A stretch of DNA of 64,000 nt, from NCBI RefSeq assembly GCF_002954245.1, contig NZ_PPTG01000040.1:32633-96632 (forward strand), read 5' to 3'. Source of the stretch: Cryobacterium aureum (GTDB taxonomy: Bacteria; Actinomycetota; Actinomycetes; Actinomycetales; Microbacteriaceae). The position numbers were made by a program, and so were the translations under genes. Shown here piece by piece: positions 52,578-60,812 of this stretch (the stretch's first letter is position 1; every line of letters begins with the position of its first letter). The notes beneath the pieces were generated by a model. That model was not told where the DNA came from. It worked only from the letters and a program-made list of their open reading frames with translations, and made no database searches.

Positions 52578-53137
52578 TAGAGCACCTTGAAGTAGTCGAA
52601 CGGCTCGAGGCAGTCTCGGCATTCGTAGAGGGACTTGCAGGAGGTGGAGCCGAAGCGGGCGAGCTCGCGGGTATTGAGCGAGGAGCAGCGCGGGCATTTC
52701 ACGGCCATTTTCAGACGGATCGGGCCGGCCGGCCCTGAACCGCGCACGGTCGCATGCCCGGTGGGGGCTGCGATGCCGTATTCGCGGAGCTTCGCCTTGC
52801 CGATCTCACTCATCCAGTCGGTGGTCCAGGCCGGGCTCAGCACGAGCCGAACCGACACGTTCTGGTAGCCGGCAGCGGTGAGCACCCCGAGAACGTCGTC
52901 GCGCATGGCGTCCATGGCGGGGCATCCGCTGTAGGTCGGCGTGAGTGTCACCGCTACGGCGTCGCTCGTGACTTTCACCGAGCGCAGCACACCGAGGTCT
53001 TCGATGGTGAGCACCGGGATCTCGGGGTCGACGACCCGGGCGGCGATGGTCCAGGCTGCAAGGGACAACGTGTCGGACGGACGCGGGCGGGCCATGGCCT
53101 CGTGCTGGTCAGAAGCGTGCACCTGCGTGGTCACCAT
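52577..53137 (-). CDS. paaD: PaaD, maturation protein of the phenylacetyl-CoA epoxidase
   Basis: A 186-aa protein with a DUF59/MIP18-type domain (VDPEIPVLTIEDLGVLRSV, TPTYSGCPAMDAM) and a C-terminal zinc ribbon, CPRC...CRDC, before EPFDYFKVL. PaaD helps assemble the iron-sulfur cluster. The start ATG at 53137 overlaps the paaC stop by seven bases. Confidence 0.93.
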   Translation of the reverse strand: MVTTQVHASDQHEAMARPRPSDTLSLAAWTIAARVVDPEIPVLTIEDLGVLRSVKVTSDAVAVTLTPTYSGCPAMDAMRDDVLGVLTAAGYQNVSVRLVLSPAWTTDWMSEIGKAKLREYGIAAPTGHATVRGSGPAGPIRLKMAVKCPRCSSLNTRELARFGSTSCKSLYECRDCLEPFDYFKVL

Positions 53138-53985
53138 GATGCTCCGGGGTGGGCGCGGGTGAGTACCTGCATCTCGGCGAGCAGAAAGGCGAGGTGTTCG
53201 GAGTGCTTGCCGGTGCGGCCGCCGCCAGAGGCGACGAAACCGCGCGGAATCTCCAGCTCGGCCTCGGCGAGCACCGGCGCGATGGCCGCGTCGAACGCCG
53301 GGCGCAGGCTCGACGGGCGCACCGCGATTCCTTCGAGGCGTTCGATGAGCGGGTCGTCGCGAAAGATCTCCTCGACGTAGGGCCAGAGGTCGCTCAGCGC
53401 GGTGACCATGCGGCGGCGTGACTCGTCGGTGCCCTGCGTGAGACGCAGCACCCACTGCTTCGAATGGTCGCGGTGGTAGTCGACCTCTTTCACTGCCTTG
53501 GCTGCGATCGCTGCGAGGGTCGCATCAGCGGATGCCCGCAGTCGGCTGTACAGCTCGAACAGGTAGTGGGACACGATGAACTGGCGTGCGATCGTGTGCG
53601 CGAAGTCACCGTTGGGCTGTTCGACGATGTGAAGCGAGCGAAAATCGGGCTCGGTGCGCCAGTAGGCGAGGTCATCTTCGCTGCGGTTCGTGGCGGTGCC
53701 GGCGTAGTGCAGCAGGGAACGGGCGTGGCCGATCAGGTCGAGGCCGACGTTGCCGAGGGCGACGTCTTCTTCGAGCTCGGGGGCGCGGGAGATCCAGGCG
53801 CCAAGTTGCTGGGCCAGAATGAGCGAGTCGTCGCCGAGCCACAGGGCGTATTCCGCAATGTCAGCTGTCGCGACGGACGGGCCTTCGATCAGCTCGGCGT
53901 CGAGGGTGGTGACATCGACGGCGACGTGGCCGTGGTTGTCGGCATCCGCTTCGGCGCTGTCAATGTTCACAGTGTCGTCAGTCAT
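53131..53985 (-). CDS. paaC: Phenylacetyl-CoA epoxidase structural subunit PaaC
   Basis: A 284-aa ferritin-like subunit. WLGDDSLILAQQLGAWISRAP, DLIGHARSLLHYAG and VKEVDYHRDHSKQWVLRLTQGT are the hallmark segments of PaaC, which pairs with PaaA. An acidic N-terminal extension of about 35 residues precedes the domain. Overlaps paaB by four bases. Confidence 0.94.
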   Translation of the reverse strand: MTDDTVNIDSAEADADNHGHVAVDVTTLDAELIEGPSVATADIAEYALWLGDDSLILAQQLGAWISRAPELEEDVALGNVGLDLIGHARSLLHYAGTATNRSEDDLAYWRTEPDFRSLHIVEQPNGDFAHTIARQFIVSHYLFELYSRLRASADATLAAIAAKAVKEVDYHRDHSKQWVLRLTQGTDESRRRMVTALSDLWPYVEEIFRDDPLIERLEGIAVRPSSLRPAFDAAIAPVLAEAELEIPRGFVASGGGRTGKHSEHLAFLLAEMQVLTRAHPGASW

Positions 53986-54287
53986 AGGTGCTTGACTCCT
54001 TCGCTCTTGGAGTAGTAGCTCGCGTGACGGTAGTTCTTGCCGGCGGGCGATTCGAAGAAAGCGCCCTTGGCGTCTGGATCGCTCGTGGTGATGGCGGCGG
54101 CAGGAACGACCCAGACCGAGACGCCCTCACTGCGACGCGTGTACAGGTCGCGGGCGTTGCGCACGGCGAGGGTCTCGTCGGGAGCATGCAGGGAGCCGAC
54201 GTGCACGTGGCTGAGGCCGCGGTTGGAGCGCACGAAGACCTCCCAGAGCGGCCAGATTTCTGCTGCGGAATCGCCGGGAGTAGTCAT
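53982..54287 (-). CDS. paaB: Phenylacetyl-CoA epoxidase subunit PaaB
   Basis: A 101-aa small subunit: [45 protein letters not shown] and [10 protein letters not shown] are the conserved PaaB segments. It links PaaAC dimers. Start overlaps paaA stop by four bases. Confidence 0.95.
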   Translation of the reverse strand: MTTPGDSAAEIWPLWEVFVRSNRGLSHVHVGSLHAPDETLAVRNARDLYTRRSEGVSVWVVPAAAITTSDPDAKGAFFESPAGKNYRHASYYSKSEGVKHL

Positions 54288-55273
54288 GAGGCTGCCATTT
54301 CTTCGGTTCGTGCGGACTGTTTACGCGCATAAGCGGCGGCTGCTTCGCGCACCCAGGCGCCGTCTTCGTGGGCGTCACGGCGACGCTGCAGACGCTGGGC
54401 GTTGTTCGGGCCGCGACCGGCGAGCACTTCGTGGAACTCGGTCCAGTCGATCTCGCCGAGATCCCACTGCTGGGTTTCTTCGTTGAAGTGCAGGTCGGGG
54501 TCGGGCAGGGTCACACCGAGCACCGCGGCCTGGGGAACGAGCATGTTCACGAAACGCTGGCGCAGCTCGTCATTGGAGTGACGCTTGATCTTCCAGGCCA
54601 TCGACTGGGCCGAGTTGGGCGAGTCGTCATCGGGCGGGCCGAACATCATCAGCGCGGGCCAGTACCAGCGGTTGACTGAGTCCTGCGCCATTTGGCGTTG
54701 CTCATCGGTGCCCTGCATGAGCTCGAGCAGAATCTCGAAGCCCTGGCGCTGGTGGAAGGATTCTTCCTTGCAGATGCGCACCATCGCGCGGCCGTACGGG
54801 CCGTAGGAGGCCCGGCAGAGCGGCACCTGGTTACAGATGGCGGCGCCGTCGACGAGCCAGCCGATCGAGCCCATGTCGGCCCAGCTCGGGGTGGGGTAGT
54901 TGAAGATGCTCGAGTAACGTGCCTTGCCAGCGATGAGGGCATCCGTCATGTCGTCGCGGGTGGCGCCCAGGGTTTGCGCGGCGGAATAGAGGTAGAGACC
55001 GTGACCGGCTTCGTCCTGCACCTTGGCCATGAGGATGGCCTTGCGCTTAAGGCTCGGGGCGCGCGTGATCCAGTTCGACTCGGGTTGCATACCGATGATC
55101 TCAGAGTGCGCGTGCTGCGAGATCTGGCGCACGAGCGACTTGCGGTAGCCCTCGGGCATCCAGTCGCGCGGCTCAATGCGCGAATCGGCTTCGATCAGAT
55201 CGTTGAACTGCTGTTCTTCGACGCTGATAGCGACGGGTGCGCTCATATCGGGCGTGATGGTGCTTGTCATCAT
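54284..55273 (-). CDS. paaA: Phenylacetyl-CoA epoxidase catalytic subunit PaaA
   Basis: A 329-aa di-iron oxygenase subunit that epoxidises the ring of phenylacetyl-Co[47 protein letters not shown] (ligand E and H) and [18 protein letters not shown] are conserved. The start is placed at ATG 55273, with AGGAG five bases before it. An in-frame GTG at 55327 is possible but lacks such a site. First gene of the paaABCDE operon. Confidence 0.95.
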   Translation of the reverse strand: MMTSTITPDMSAPVAISVEEQQFNDLIEADSRIEPRDWMPEGYRKSLVRQISQHAHSEIIGMQPESNWITRAPSLKRKAILMAKVQDEAGHGLYLYSAAQTLGATRDDMTDALIAGKARYSSIFNYPTPSWADMGSIGWLVDGAAICNQVPLCRASYGPYGRAMVRICKEESFHQRQGFEILLELMQGTDEQRQMAQDSVNRWYWPALMMFGPPDDDSPNSAQSMAWKIKRHSNDELRQRFVNMLVPQAAVLGVTLPDPDLHFNEETQQWDLGEIDWTEFHEVLAGRGPNNAQRLQRRRDAHEDGAWVREAAAAYARKQSARTEEMAAS

Positions 55274-55386
55274 CGGCTCCTGGTCTGCGTTGACTGCGGT
55301 GGTCGTGGTCTGATCGTAATCGTGCACAAGCTGGCGACGCTAAGGTGATGCACGTCGGGAATTTTGCGCACGGATCGGCAATCTAT

Positions 55387-55410
55387 TACCAACCGATCGT
55401 TCAGTTAGTA
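55387..55410. promoter_or_regulatory. 24-bp operator in the divergent paa promoter
   Basis: The stretch 55387-55410 matches TACYAACYGAWCGWTCRGTT plus RGTA, a near-perfect palindrome of the TetR type (ACCGA-ACGNTCGG core). It lies between paaA (minus) and paaI (plus) and overlaps TATA-rich -10 elements of both directions. The TetR gene at 57280 is the natural candidate to bind it. Confidence 0.78.
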
Positions 55411-55472
55411 TATAGTCACATTATCGGTCGGGCAACCCCCGACCTGCACGGCAACTCAATGAGGAGAACCGA

Positions 55473-55901
55473 ATGACGGAAGCACCGCCCGTAGGCAGTG
55501 AGGCCATGATGCAACGCGACCGGGCATCCGCTTCTCTCGGCATGATCGTGCACCGCAACGAGCCGGGCCACTCGGTCGTCTCGATGGTCGTGCGCGACGA
55601 CATGCTCAACGGTTTCGATGTGACCCACGGCGGTTTCGTGTTCGCCCTCGCCGACACGGCCTTCGCCATCGCCTGCAACGATTCGCACCACGTGACGCTC
55701 GCGGCCGGTGCCGACATCACCTTTCTGAAGCCCACTACGAGCGGTCAGAACCTCACCGCAACCGCACTTCTGCGGGTAAAAAGCGGCCGCAGCGGCATCT
55801 ACGATGTGCGGGTCACGATTGATAACGACGTCACGGTGGCCGAATTTCGCGGTCGTAGCCGCACCACAAACCTGCCCGTTCCTGCCCGCAACCACCTCTA
55901 G
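55473..55901 (+). CDS. paaI: PaaI-type hotdog thioesterase
   Basis: A 142-aa thioesterase that frees CoA from trapped phenylacetate intermediates. DDMLNGFDVTHGGFVFALADTAFAIACND is the hotdog active-site helix with the catalytic Asp, and VTLAAGADITFLKPTTSGQNLTA is the following strand pair. GAGGAGAA precedes the ATG at good distance. First gene of the plus-strand unit with paaK. Confidence 0.93.
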   Translation: MTEAPPVGSEAMMQRDRASASLGMIVHRNEPGHSVVSMVVRDDMLNGFDVTHGGFVFALADTAFAIACNDSHHVTLAAGADITFLKPTTSGQNLTATALLRVKSGRSGIYDVRVTIDNDVTVAEFRGRSRTTNLPVPARNHL

Positions 55902-55918
55902 CCCTTCCGGAAGGCATC

Positions 55919-57238
55919 ATGTCAACGCTGACCAAGACCCGTCTGCACGCACCGGCCCTCGCAGAACTCGACGCGGCCGAGAGGATGTCGCAGGCCGAGA
56001 TTCGCGCGCTGCAGCTGACGCGCCTGCAGCATACCGTGCGGCACGCCTACGCGAACGTACCTCTCTACACACGCAAATTTGATGCTGCCGGCGTGCACCC
56101 GGACGACATTCGTACTCTCGAAGACGTGGCGTTGCTGCCGTTCACGACCAAGGAAGACCTGCGCGTCTCGTATCCGTTCGGCATGTTCGCGGTGCCGATG
56201 GACCAGGTCGCGCGCATTCACACCTCCTCGGGCACCACGGGCTTGCCAACGGTCGTCGGCTACACGAAGAAGGACCTCGCCATGTGGTCGGGTCTGGTGG
56301 CCCGCAGCCTGCGCGCATCCGGAGTGCGTCCCGGCATGAAGGTGCACAACGCCTACGGTTATGGTCTGTTTACCGGCGGGCTCGGCGCCCACGCCGGCAT
56401 TGAAGCACTCGGTGCCTGCGCCATCCCCATGTCGGGTGGCCAGACCAACAAGCAGGTGCAGATGATCACCGACTTCGAGCCCGACGTCATTCTGTCCACT
56501 CCCAGCTACCTCCTCACCATTACCGACGCCATGGTCGCAGCCGGCCTCGACCCGCGCCGTTCAAGCCTCAGGGCCGGGGTGCTCGGTGCTGAGCCGTGGA
56601 CCAACCAGATGCGCCTCGAGCTCGAGGACCGCCTCGACTTTGACGCACTCGACATCTACGGGCTCAGTGAGGTCATGGGGCCGGGCGTCGGCAACGAATG
56701 CATCGAGTCGAAGGACGGCCCGCACCTCTGGGAAGACCACTTTCTGCCGGAGATCATTAACGGTGACACCGGCGTTACGCTGCCGGACGGCGAAACCGGC
56801 GAACTGGTATTCACCTCCCTCACCAAGGAGGCTTTTCCGGTCATCCGCTACCGTACCCGCGACCTGACCCGGTTGCTGCCCGGCACCGCCCGACCCGGGA
56901 TGCGCCGCATGGAGAAGATCACCGGTCGCAATGACGACATGATCATTCTGCGCGGGGTGAACCTGTTCCCGACCCAGATCGAGGAGATCGTGCTCGGCAT
57001 CGAGCACCTCTCCCCGCACTTCGTGCTCGAACTGACGCGGCCGTCGCGCATGGACGAACTGACCGTGCGCATCGAACGCCATGAGCACTCCACTGATTCG
57101 GAGTCAACGGTTGCCCGCGCACTCCTGATCGCCCTGATCAAGGACCGGATTGGATCAAGCGTCAACGTCTTTATCGTTGAACCTGGAACGCTGGAGCGCA
57201 GCACCGGTAAGCACAAGCGCGTCTACGACCTGCGCTAG
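55919..57238 (+). CDS. paaK: Phenylacetate-CoA ligase PaaK
   Basis: A 439-aa AMP-forming ligase that activates phenylacetate. HTSSGTTGLPTVVGYTKKDL is the P-loop, IYGLSEVMGPGVGNECIESKDG the A5-type motif, and ITGRNDDMIILRGVNLFPTQIEEIVL the hinge and C-terminal domain. TGKHKRVYDLR near the end carries the catalytic Lys. Length matches the family. It follows paaI by 17 bases. Confidence 0.95.
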   Translation: MSTLTKTRLHAPALAELDAAERMSQAEIRALQLTRLQHTVRHAYANVPLYTRKFDAAGVHPDDIRTLEDVALLPFTTKEDLRVSYPFGMFAVPMDQVARIHTSSGTTGLPTVVGYTKKDLAMWSGLVARSLRASGVRPGMKVHNAYGYGLFTGGLGAHAGIEALGACAIPMSGGQTNKQVQMITDFEPDVILSTPSYLLTITDAMVAAGLDPRRSSLRAGVLGAEPWTNQMRLELEDRLDFDALDIYGLSEVMGPGVGNECIESKDGPHLWEDHFLPEIINGDTGVTLPDGETGELVFTSLTKEAFPVIRYRTRDLTRLLPGTARPGMRRMEKITGRNDDMIILRGVNLFPTQIEEIVLGIEHLSPHFVLELTRPSRMDELTVRIERHEHSTDSESTVARALLIALIKDRIGSSVNVFIVEPGTLERSTGKHKRVYDLR

Positions 57239-57279
57239 CTTGTCGTGGCCGGCACGTCTGCGTGAGAGACTCAAGACCT

Positions 57280-57882
57280 ATGTCTGAAGTACACACCCCT
57301 AAACGCGGGCGCCCCGGCTACGATCAGCGCGCCATCCTGGCGATCGCCGTCACCGCGTTCAACGAATTCGGCTACGACGCCACCTCGATGGGAGTGCTCG
57401 CAACCCGCCTGTCCCTCTCGAAGGCGGCCATTTACCACCACTTCTCCTCCAAGGACGAGGTGCTGCAGCTCGCCCTCGACGAGGCCCTCAATGGTCTCGA
57501 GGGCGTGCTGCTCGAGTCCGGCGCTGTGACAGGCAGTGCCATCGACCGCCTGGCCTACGTGCTCCGCGGGGCCGTGCTCGTGCTCGCGGACCGGCTGCCG
57601 TACGTAACGCTGCTCTTGCGCGTGCGCGGCAACACCGAGGTCGAGCGCGACGCGCTGACTCGGCGCCGCGCCTTCGACCGAGCCGTCTCGGCTCTGGTCG
57701 TCGAGGCCCGCGACGAGGGCTCACTGCGCAGCGACATCGACCCGCGAGTCGTCACGCGACTACTCTTCGGCATGGTCAACTCCATCGCCGAGTGGTATCG
57801 CGCAGAAGGTCCAGAGGATGCCGCCCACCTCGCCGACGACGTGCTCGCCGTAGCCCTGAATGGCCTCCGCCGCCCGGCTTGA
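57280..57882 (+). CDS. paaR: TetR-family regulator, probable paa repressor
   Basis: A 200-aa TetR/AcrR protein. The helix-turn-helix is MGVLATRLSLSKAAIYHHFSSKDEVLQLAL (about residues 28-58); the rest is a ligand domain of helices. The ATG at 57280 is preferred over one 18 bases upstream. It lies 41 bases after paaK. The name is assigned from context: the operator at 55387-55410 is of the right type, and phenylacetyl-CoA would be the expected inducer. Confidence 0.82.
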   Translation: MSEVHTPKRGRPGYDQRAILAIAVTAFNEFGYDATSMGVLATRLSLSKAAIYHHFSSKDEVLQLALDEALNGLEGVLLESGAVTGSAIDRLAYVLRGAVLVLADRLPYVTLLLRVRGNTEVERDALTRRRAFDRAVSALVVEARDEGSLRSDIDPRVVTRLLFGMVNSIAEWYRAEGPEDAAHLADDVLAVALNGLRRPA

Positions 57883-57964
57883 ACCAGCGGTTGAGCCTGT
57901 CTGGACACGACCCAATCTTTCGTATCGCTCGCTTTCGTCGGGAGTGTGATGATGGTCAACGCGA

Positions 57965-58164
57965 ATTTATGATGTCGACGCTGCAGCCGGGCGTCTTCTT
58001 CCCGTGTCTCAAACGCTGCACAACCTCTCCGACCGAGAATCGGCCGAAGCGTTGACGGATGACTTGCGGTGGAAAGCCGCGTGTGGGTTCTCGTTGCCGG
58101 AGACCGCGTTTCACTCGACCGTGTTGGTCTATTGGCGCAAACGCTGCGCGGCGAGCGAGCGACC
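57965..58164 (+). mobile_element. IS1182-type transposase remnant
   Basis: This frame reads IYDVDAAAGRLLPVSQTLHN, then LSDRESAEALTDDLRWKAACGF and HSTVLVYWRKRCAASERP, the N-terminal domain of actinobacterial IS1182 transposases. Stop codons precede it and the sequence breaks off after about 66 codons, so only a fragment is left. It separates the paa genes from the polyuronate operon. Confidence 0.78.
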
Positions 58165-58241
58165 GGCCGCACCCCGCACCAGCCGGGCCTGCCGCGCCTC
58201 GAAGCATGGGCGGCAGGCCCGGCTGACTCAAGCGGCGTTGT

Positions 58242-59642
58242 TCAGGCGAGAATCTCATCCCGCGCGTCGAACGCGAGGGCTACGGTTGCGGATTCCGCGG
58301 GACGGCCGAGCGCGCGGTACTGCCAGCCTTTGGCCCGGTAGCGGTCAGCGTCAAGCGCGTGCCGTCCGTCCACGATCCTCTTGTGCGACACGAGGCGGCT
58401 GAGGTCGTCGGGGTCGGCCTCCCGGAACTGCTGCCATTCGGTGAGCAACGCGACGACGTCCGCTCCGACGACAGCAGCGATCATGCTTTCTGCGTAGTTC
58501 AAGTCCGGGTACAGGCGGTGCGCGTTGTCGTTCGCTTCCGGGTCATACACGGTGACGATCGCGCCTTCGACGTACAGCATCCGGGCGACGTCGAGTGCCG
58601 GAGCGTCACGCACGTCGTCCGAGTTCGGTTTGAACGCAGCGCCCAGGCAGGCGACGCGGATGCCGGCGAGGGTGCCGCCGGCCATCTCGCGGATGAGGTC
58701 CACGGTTCGAACGCGGCGGCGGTTGTTGATGTCGTCGACCTCCTTCAGAAACGCGACGGCCTGGCCGACGCCGAGTTCGCCGGCACGGTGGGTGAACGCC
58801 CGGATGTCTTTCGGGAGGCAGCCGCCGCCGAACCCGAGGCCGGGTTTCAAGAACCGGCCACCGATCCGGGTGTCGTAGGAAAGTGCCTGGGCGAGGAGGT
58901 TCACGTCCGCGCCGGTTACCTCGCATACTTCCGCCATGGCGTTGATGAAGGAGATCTTCGTCGCCAGGAACGAGTTCGCGGCGACTTTCACCAGCTCCGA
59001 GGTCGCGAGGTCAGCCATGACGACGGGGGTGCCCTGGTCGAGGATCGGCCGGAACGCCGCGGACAGCTGATGCTCTGCCCACAGCGACGCGACCCCGAAC
59101 ACCAGGCGATCCGGGTGCAGTGTGTCCTGCACGGCGAACCCCTCGCGCAGGAACTCAGGGTTCCATGCCACTTCGAGCTCGGTGCCGAGCGGGGAGATAC
59201 GCTGCACCAGCTCGGTGACGCGGGCGGCGGTGCCGATCGGAACGGTGGACTTCCCGACGAGCAACGCTTTCCGGGTGATGCGCCTGGCGAGTTCGGAGAA
59301 CGCGGAATCGACGTAGGTCATGTCGGCGGCGTGAGAGTCGGGCGCCTGCGGAGTTCCGACGCAGATGAAGTGCACGTCACCGAATTCGGCGGCACGCTCG
59401 AGGTCGGTGGTGAAGTTCAGCCGGCCAGAGTCGAGCGCTTCCCGTAGCTTCTCCGGCAGGCCGGGTTCAAAGAACGGGACGTTCCCTGCGGCGAGTGCGT
59501 CGATCTTCTTCTGGTCGACGTCGACGCCGAGAACGTCGAAGCCGAGGATGGCCATGCACACGGCATGGGTGGCGCCGAGGTAGCCGGTTCCGATGACCGT
59601 TATCTTCGGGTGTTTGGCGATCTGGGTAGCGTGAGTAGACAT
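58242..59642 (-). CDS. ugd: UDP-glucose 6-dehydrogenase
   Basis: A 466-aa NAD-dependent dehydrogenase making UDP-glucuronate. The nucleotide fold starts ITVIGTGYLGATHAVCMA, followed by VGVDVDQKK-like FDVLGVDVDQKKID. The substrate domain has LVGKSTVPIGT, AWNPEFLREG and the catalytic Cys in LGFGGGCLPKDIRA. CLGAAFKPNSDDVRDAPALDV is the C-terminal UDP-binding domain. Related GDP-mannose dehydrogenases share this layout, so the sugar is not fully certain. Last gene of the four-gene operon, 84 bases after the beta-helix gene. Confidence 0.92.
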   Translation of the reverse strand: MSTHATQIAKHPKITVIGTGYLGATHAVCMAILGFDVLGVDVDQKKIDALAAGNVPFFEPGLPEKLREALDSGRLNFTTDLERAAEFGDVHFICVGTPQAPDSHAADMTYVDSAFSELARRITRKALLVGKSTVPIGTAARVTELVQRISPLGTELEVAWNPEFLREGFAVQDTLHPDRLVFGVASLWAEHQLSAAFRPILDQGTPVVMADLATSELVKVAANSFLATKISFINAMAEVCEVTGADVNLLAQALSYDTRIGGRFLKPGLGFGGGCLPKDIRAFTHRAGELGVGQAVAFLKEVDDINNRRRVRTVDLIREMAGGTLAGIRVACLGAAFKPNSDDVRDAPALDVARMLYVEGAIVTVYDPEANDNAHRLYPDLNYAESMIAAVVGADVVALLTEWQQFREADPDDLSRLVSHKRIVDGRHALDADRYRAKGWQYRALGRPAESATVALAFDARDEILA

Positions 59643-59726
59643 GGCGGTGCCTCCTGGGGGTGGGAGTGGGAGTGGATGATGAGGTGGTGCGAGGCGGGCG
59701 CAAGATTCGGGTTTGCGCCCGCCCGT

Positions 59727-60812
59727 CTAGGGGGAGCAGGGGGTGTTGCTGAACCCTTCACCTGCTCCGGAGGTGGTGTTGCTGCAGTCGGCGACGTTGT
59801 GCAACACGGGGGTGAGGGAGAACCCGAAACCTGGGCCGTTGACGTTGGCGGTGTTGCCCCGAAAGACGTTGCCTGTTCCCCAGCCGTCGACGATCTCGTG
59901 GGTTTGAAAACCGTCGTTGGGCGAGGTCGTGCCGACGTTTCCCTCGATGGTCCAGTCGTTGCCTTTGACGTCGACCCATGAGTCGGCTTCGACGATGAAA
60001 GAGCCGTCGAAGGTGTTTCCCTTTACGATGCCTCCCGACGTACCTTCCTTGATGTCGACGCTTTCCGAGGTCGTTCCGAAGATCGTGTTGAACTCGACAC
60101 GGTTGCGGTCAGAGAGATCGGGGGAGCAGTCGGAGATATCGCACCAGTTGCTTTCCGCGGTTCCGATGTAGATGCCTTCGCCGAACTTGGGTTTGCGCAG
60201 CCCGGTGTCGCTGATGGTGTTGCCCACGATGACATTGTCGGTGCTGGCTTTTCGGAGGTGGATGGCTTCGTCCCCGATGTGATTGACGGTCAGGCCTTCG
60301 ATGATGGTGCCGACAGTCGTGTCGGCCATCAGCCCTTTCTGCCCGTTGGTTACCGTGAATCCTGTGAGGTGCCAGTACTTCGCACCGTCCAGGTGGAAGA
60401 CGTACCCGTGGGATTCGTCGCCACCGTCCAGAATGGCGTCCGCGGTCCCGCACAGCGTGATCGGGGCATCCGCGGTGCCGGAGTTCTCCGCCACGAAGTT
60501 GCCGATGTACGTTCCAGCCACGAGTTCGATCGCGTCGCCAGCTGCTGCGTTGCCGAGCGCCTCGGTCAGCTCGTCGGCGTCGGCTACCGTGACGGTCGGC
60601 TCGCCGCAGCTGGCTGCCGCCTGCCTCCTGGGGGTGGGTGTCGGGGTGGCCGCCGGGGCTGCGGTCTCTGCGACGGCCAGCGGCGCGTCAGCTGCGAGAC
60701 GTTCGCGGCTCGCCGCCGACAGACCACCGATGATGGCCGCGCCGAGCACCGCACCTGCCACGGCCGCGCTGACCACGGCGAATACGGGGTAGCTGCGGAT
60801 GATCCTGATCAT
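59727..60812 (-). CDS. Secreted parallel beta-helix protein (polysaccharide lyase-like)
   Basis: A 361-aa protein with an N-terminal membrane/signal segment (FAVVSAAVAGAVLGAAIIGGLSA), a short Pro/Thr linker, and a right-handed beta-helix with two Cys pairs. NAAAGDAIELVAGTYIGNFVAE is the typical N-cap, followed by coils such as WHLTGFTVTNGQKGLMAD, VNHIGDEAIHLRKASTDNVIVGNTISDTG and NRVEFNTIFGTTSESVDIKEGT. The fold is that of pectate-lyase-like and mannuronan-epimerase-like proteins; I cannot name a catalytic set with confidence. It starts four bases inside the upstream gene (ATGA), so it belongs to the polyuronate operon. Confidence 0.83.
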   Translation of the reverse strand: MIRIIRSYPVFAVVSAAVAGAVLGAAIIGGLSAASRERLAADAPLAVAETAAPAATPTPTPRRQAAASCGEPTVTVADADELTEALGNAAAGDAIELVAGTYIGNFVAENSGTADAPITLCGTADAILDGGDESHGYVFHLDGAKYWHLTGFTVTNGQKGLMADTTVGTIIEGLTVNHIGDEAIHLRKASTDNVIVGNTISDTGLRKPKFGEGIYIGTAESNWCDISDCSPDLSDRNRVEFNTIFGTTSESVDIKEGTSGGIVKGNTFDGSFIVEADSWVDVKGNDWTIEGNVGTTSPNDGFQTHEIVDGWGTGNVFRGNTANVNGPGFGFSLTPVLHNVADCSNTTSGAGEGFSNTPCSP

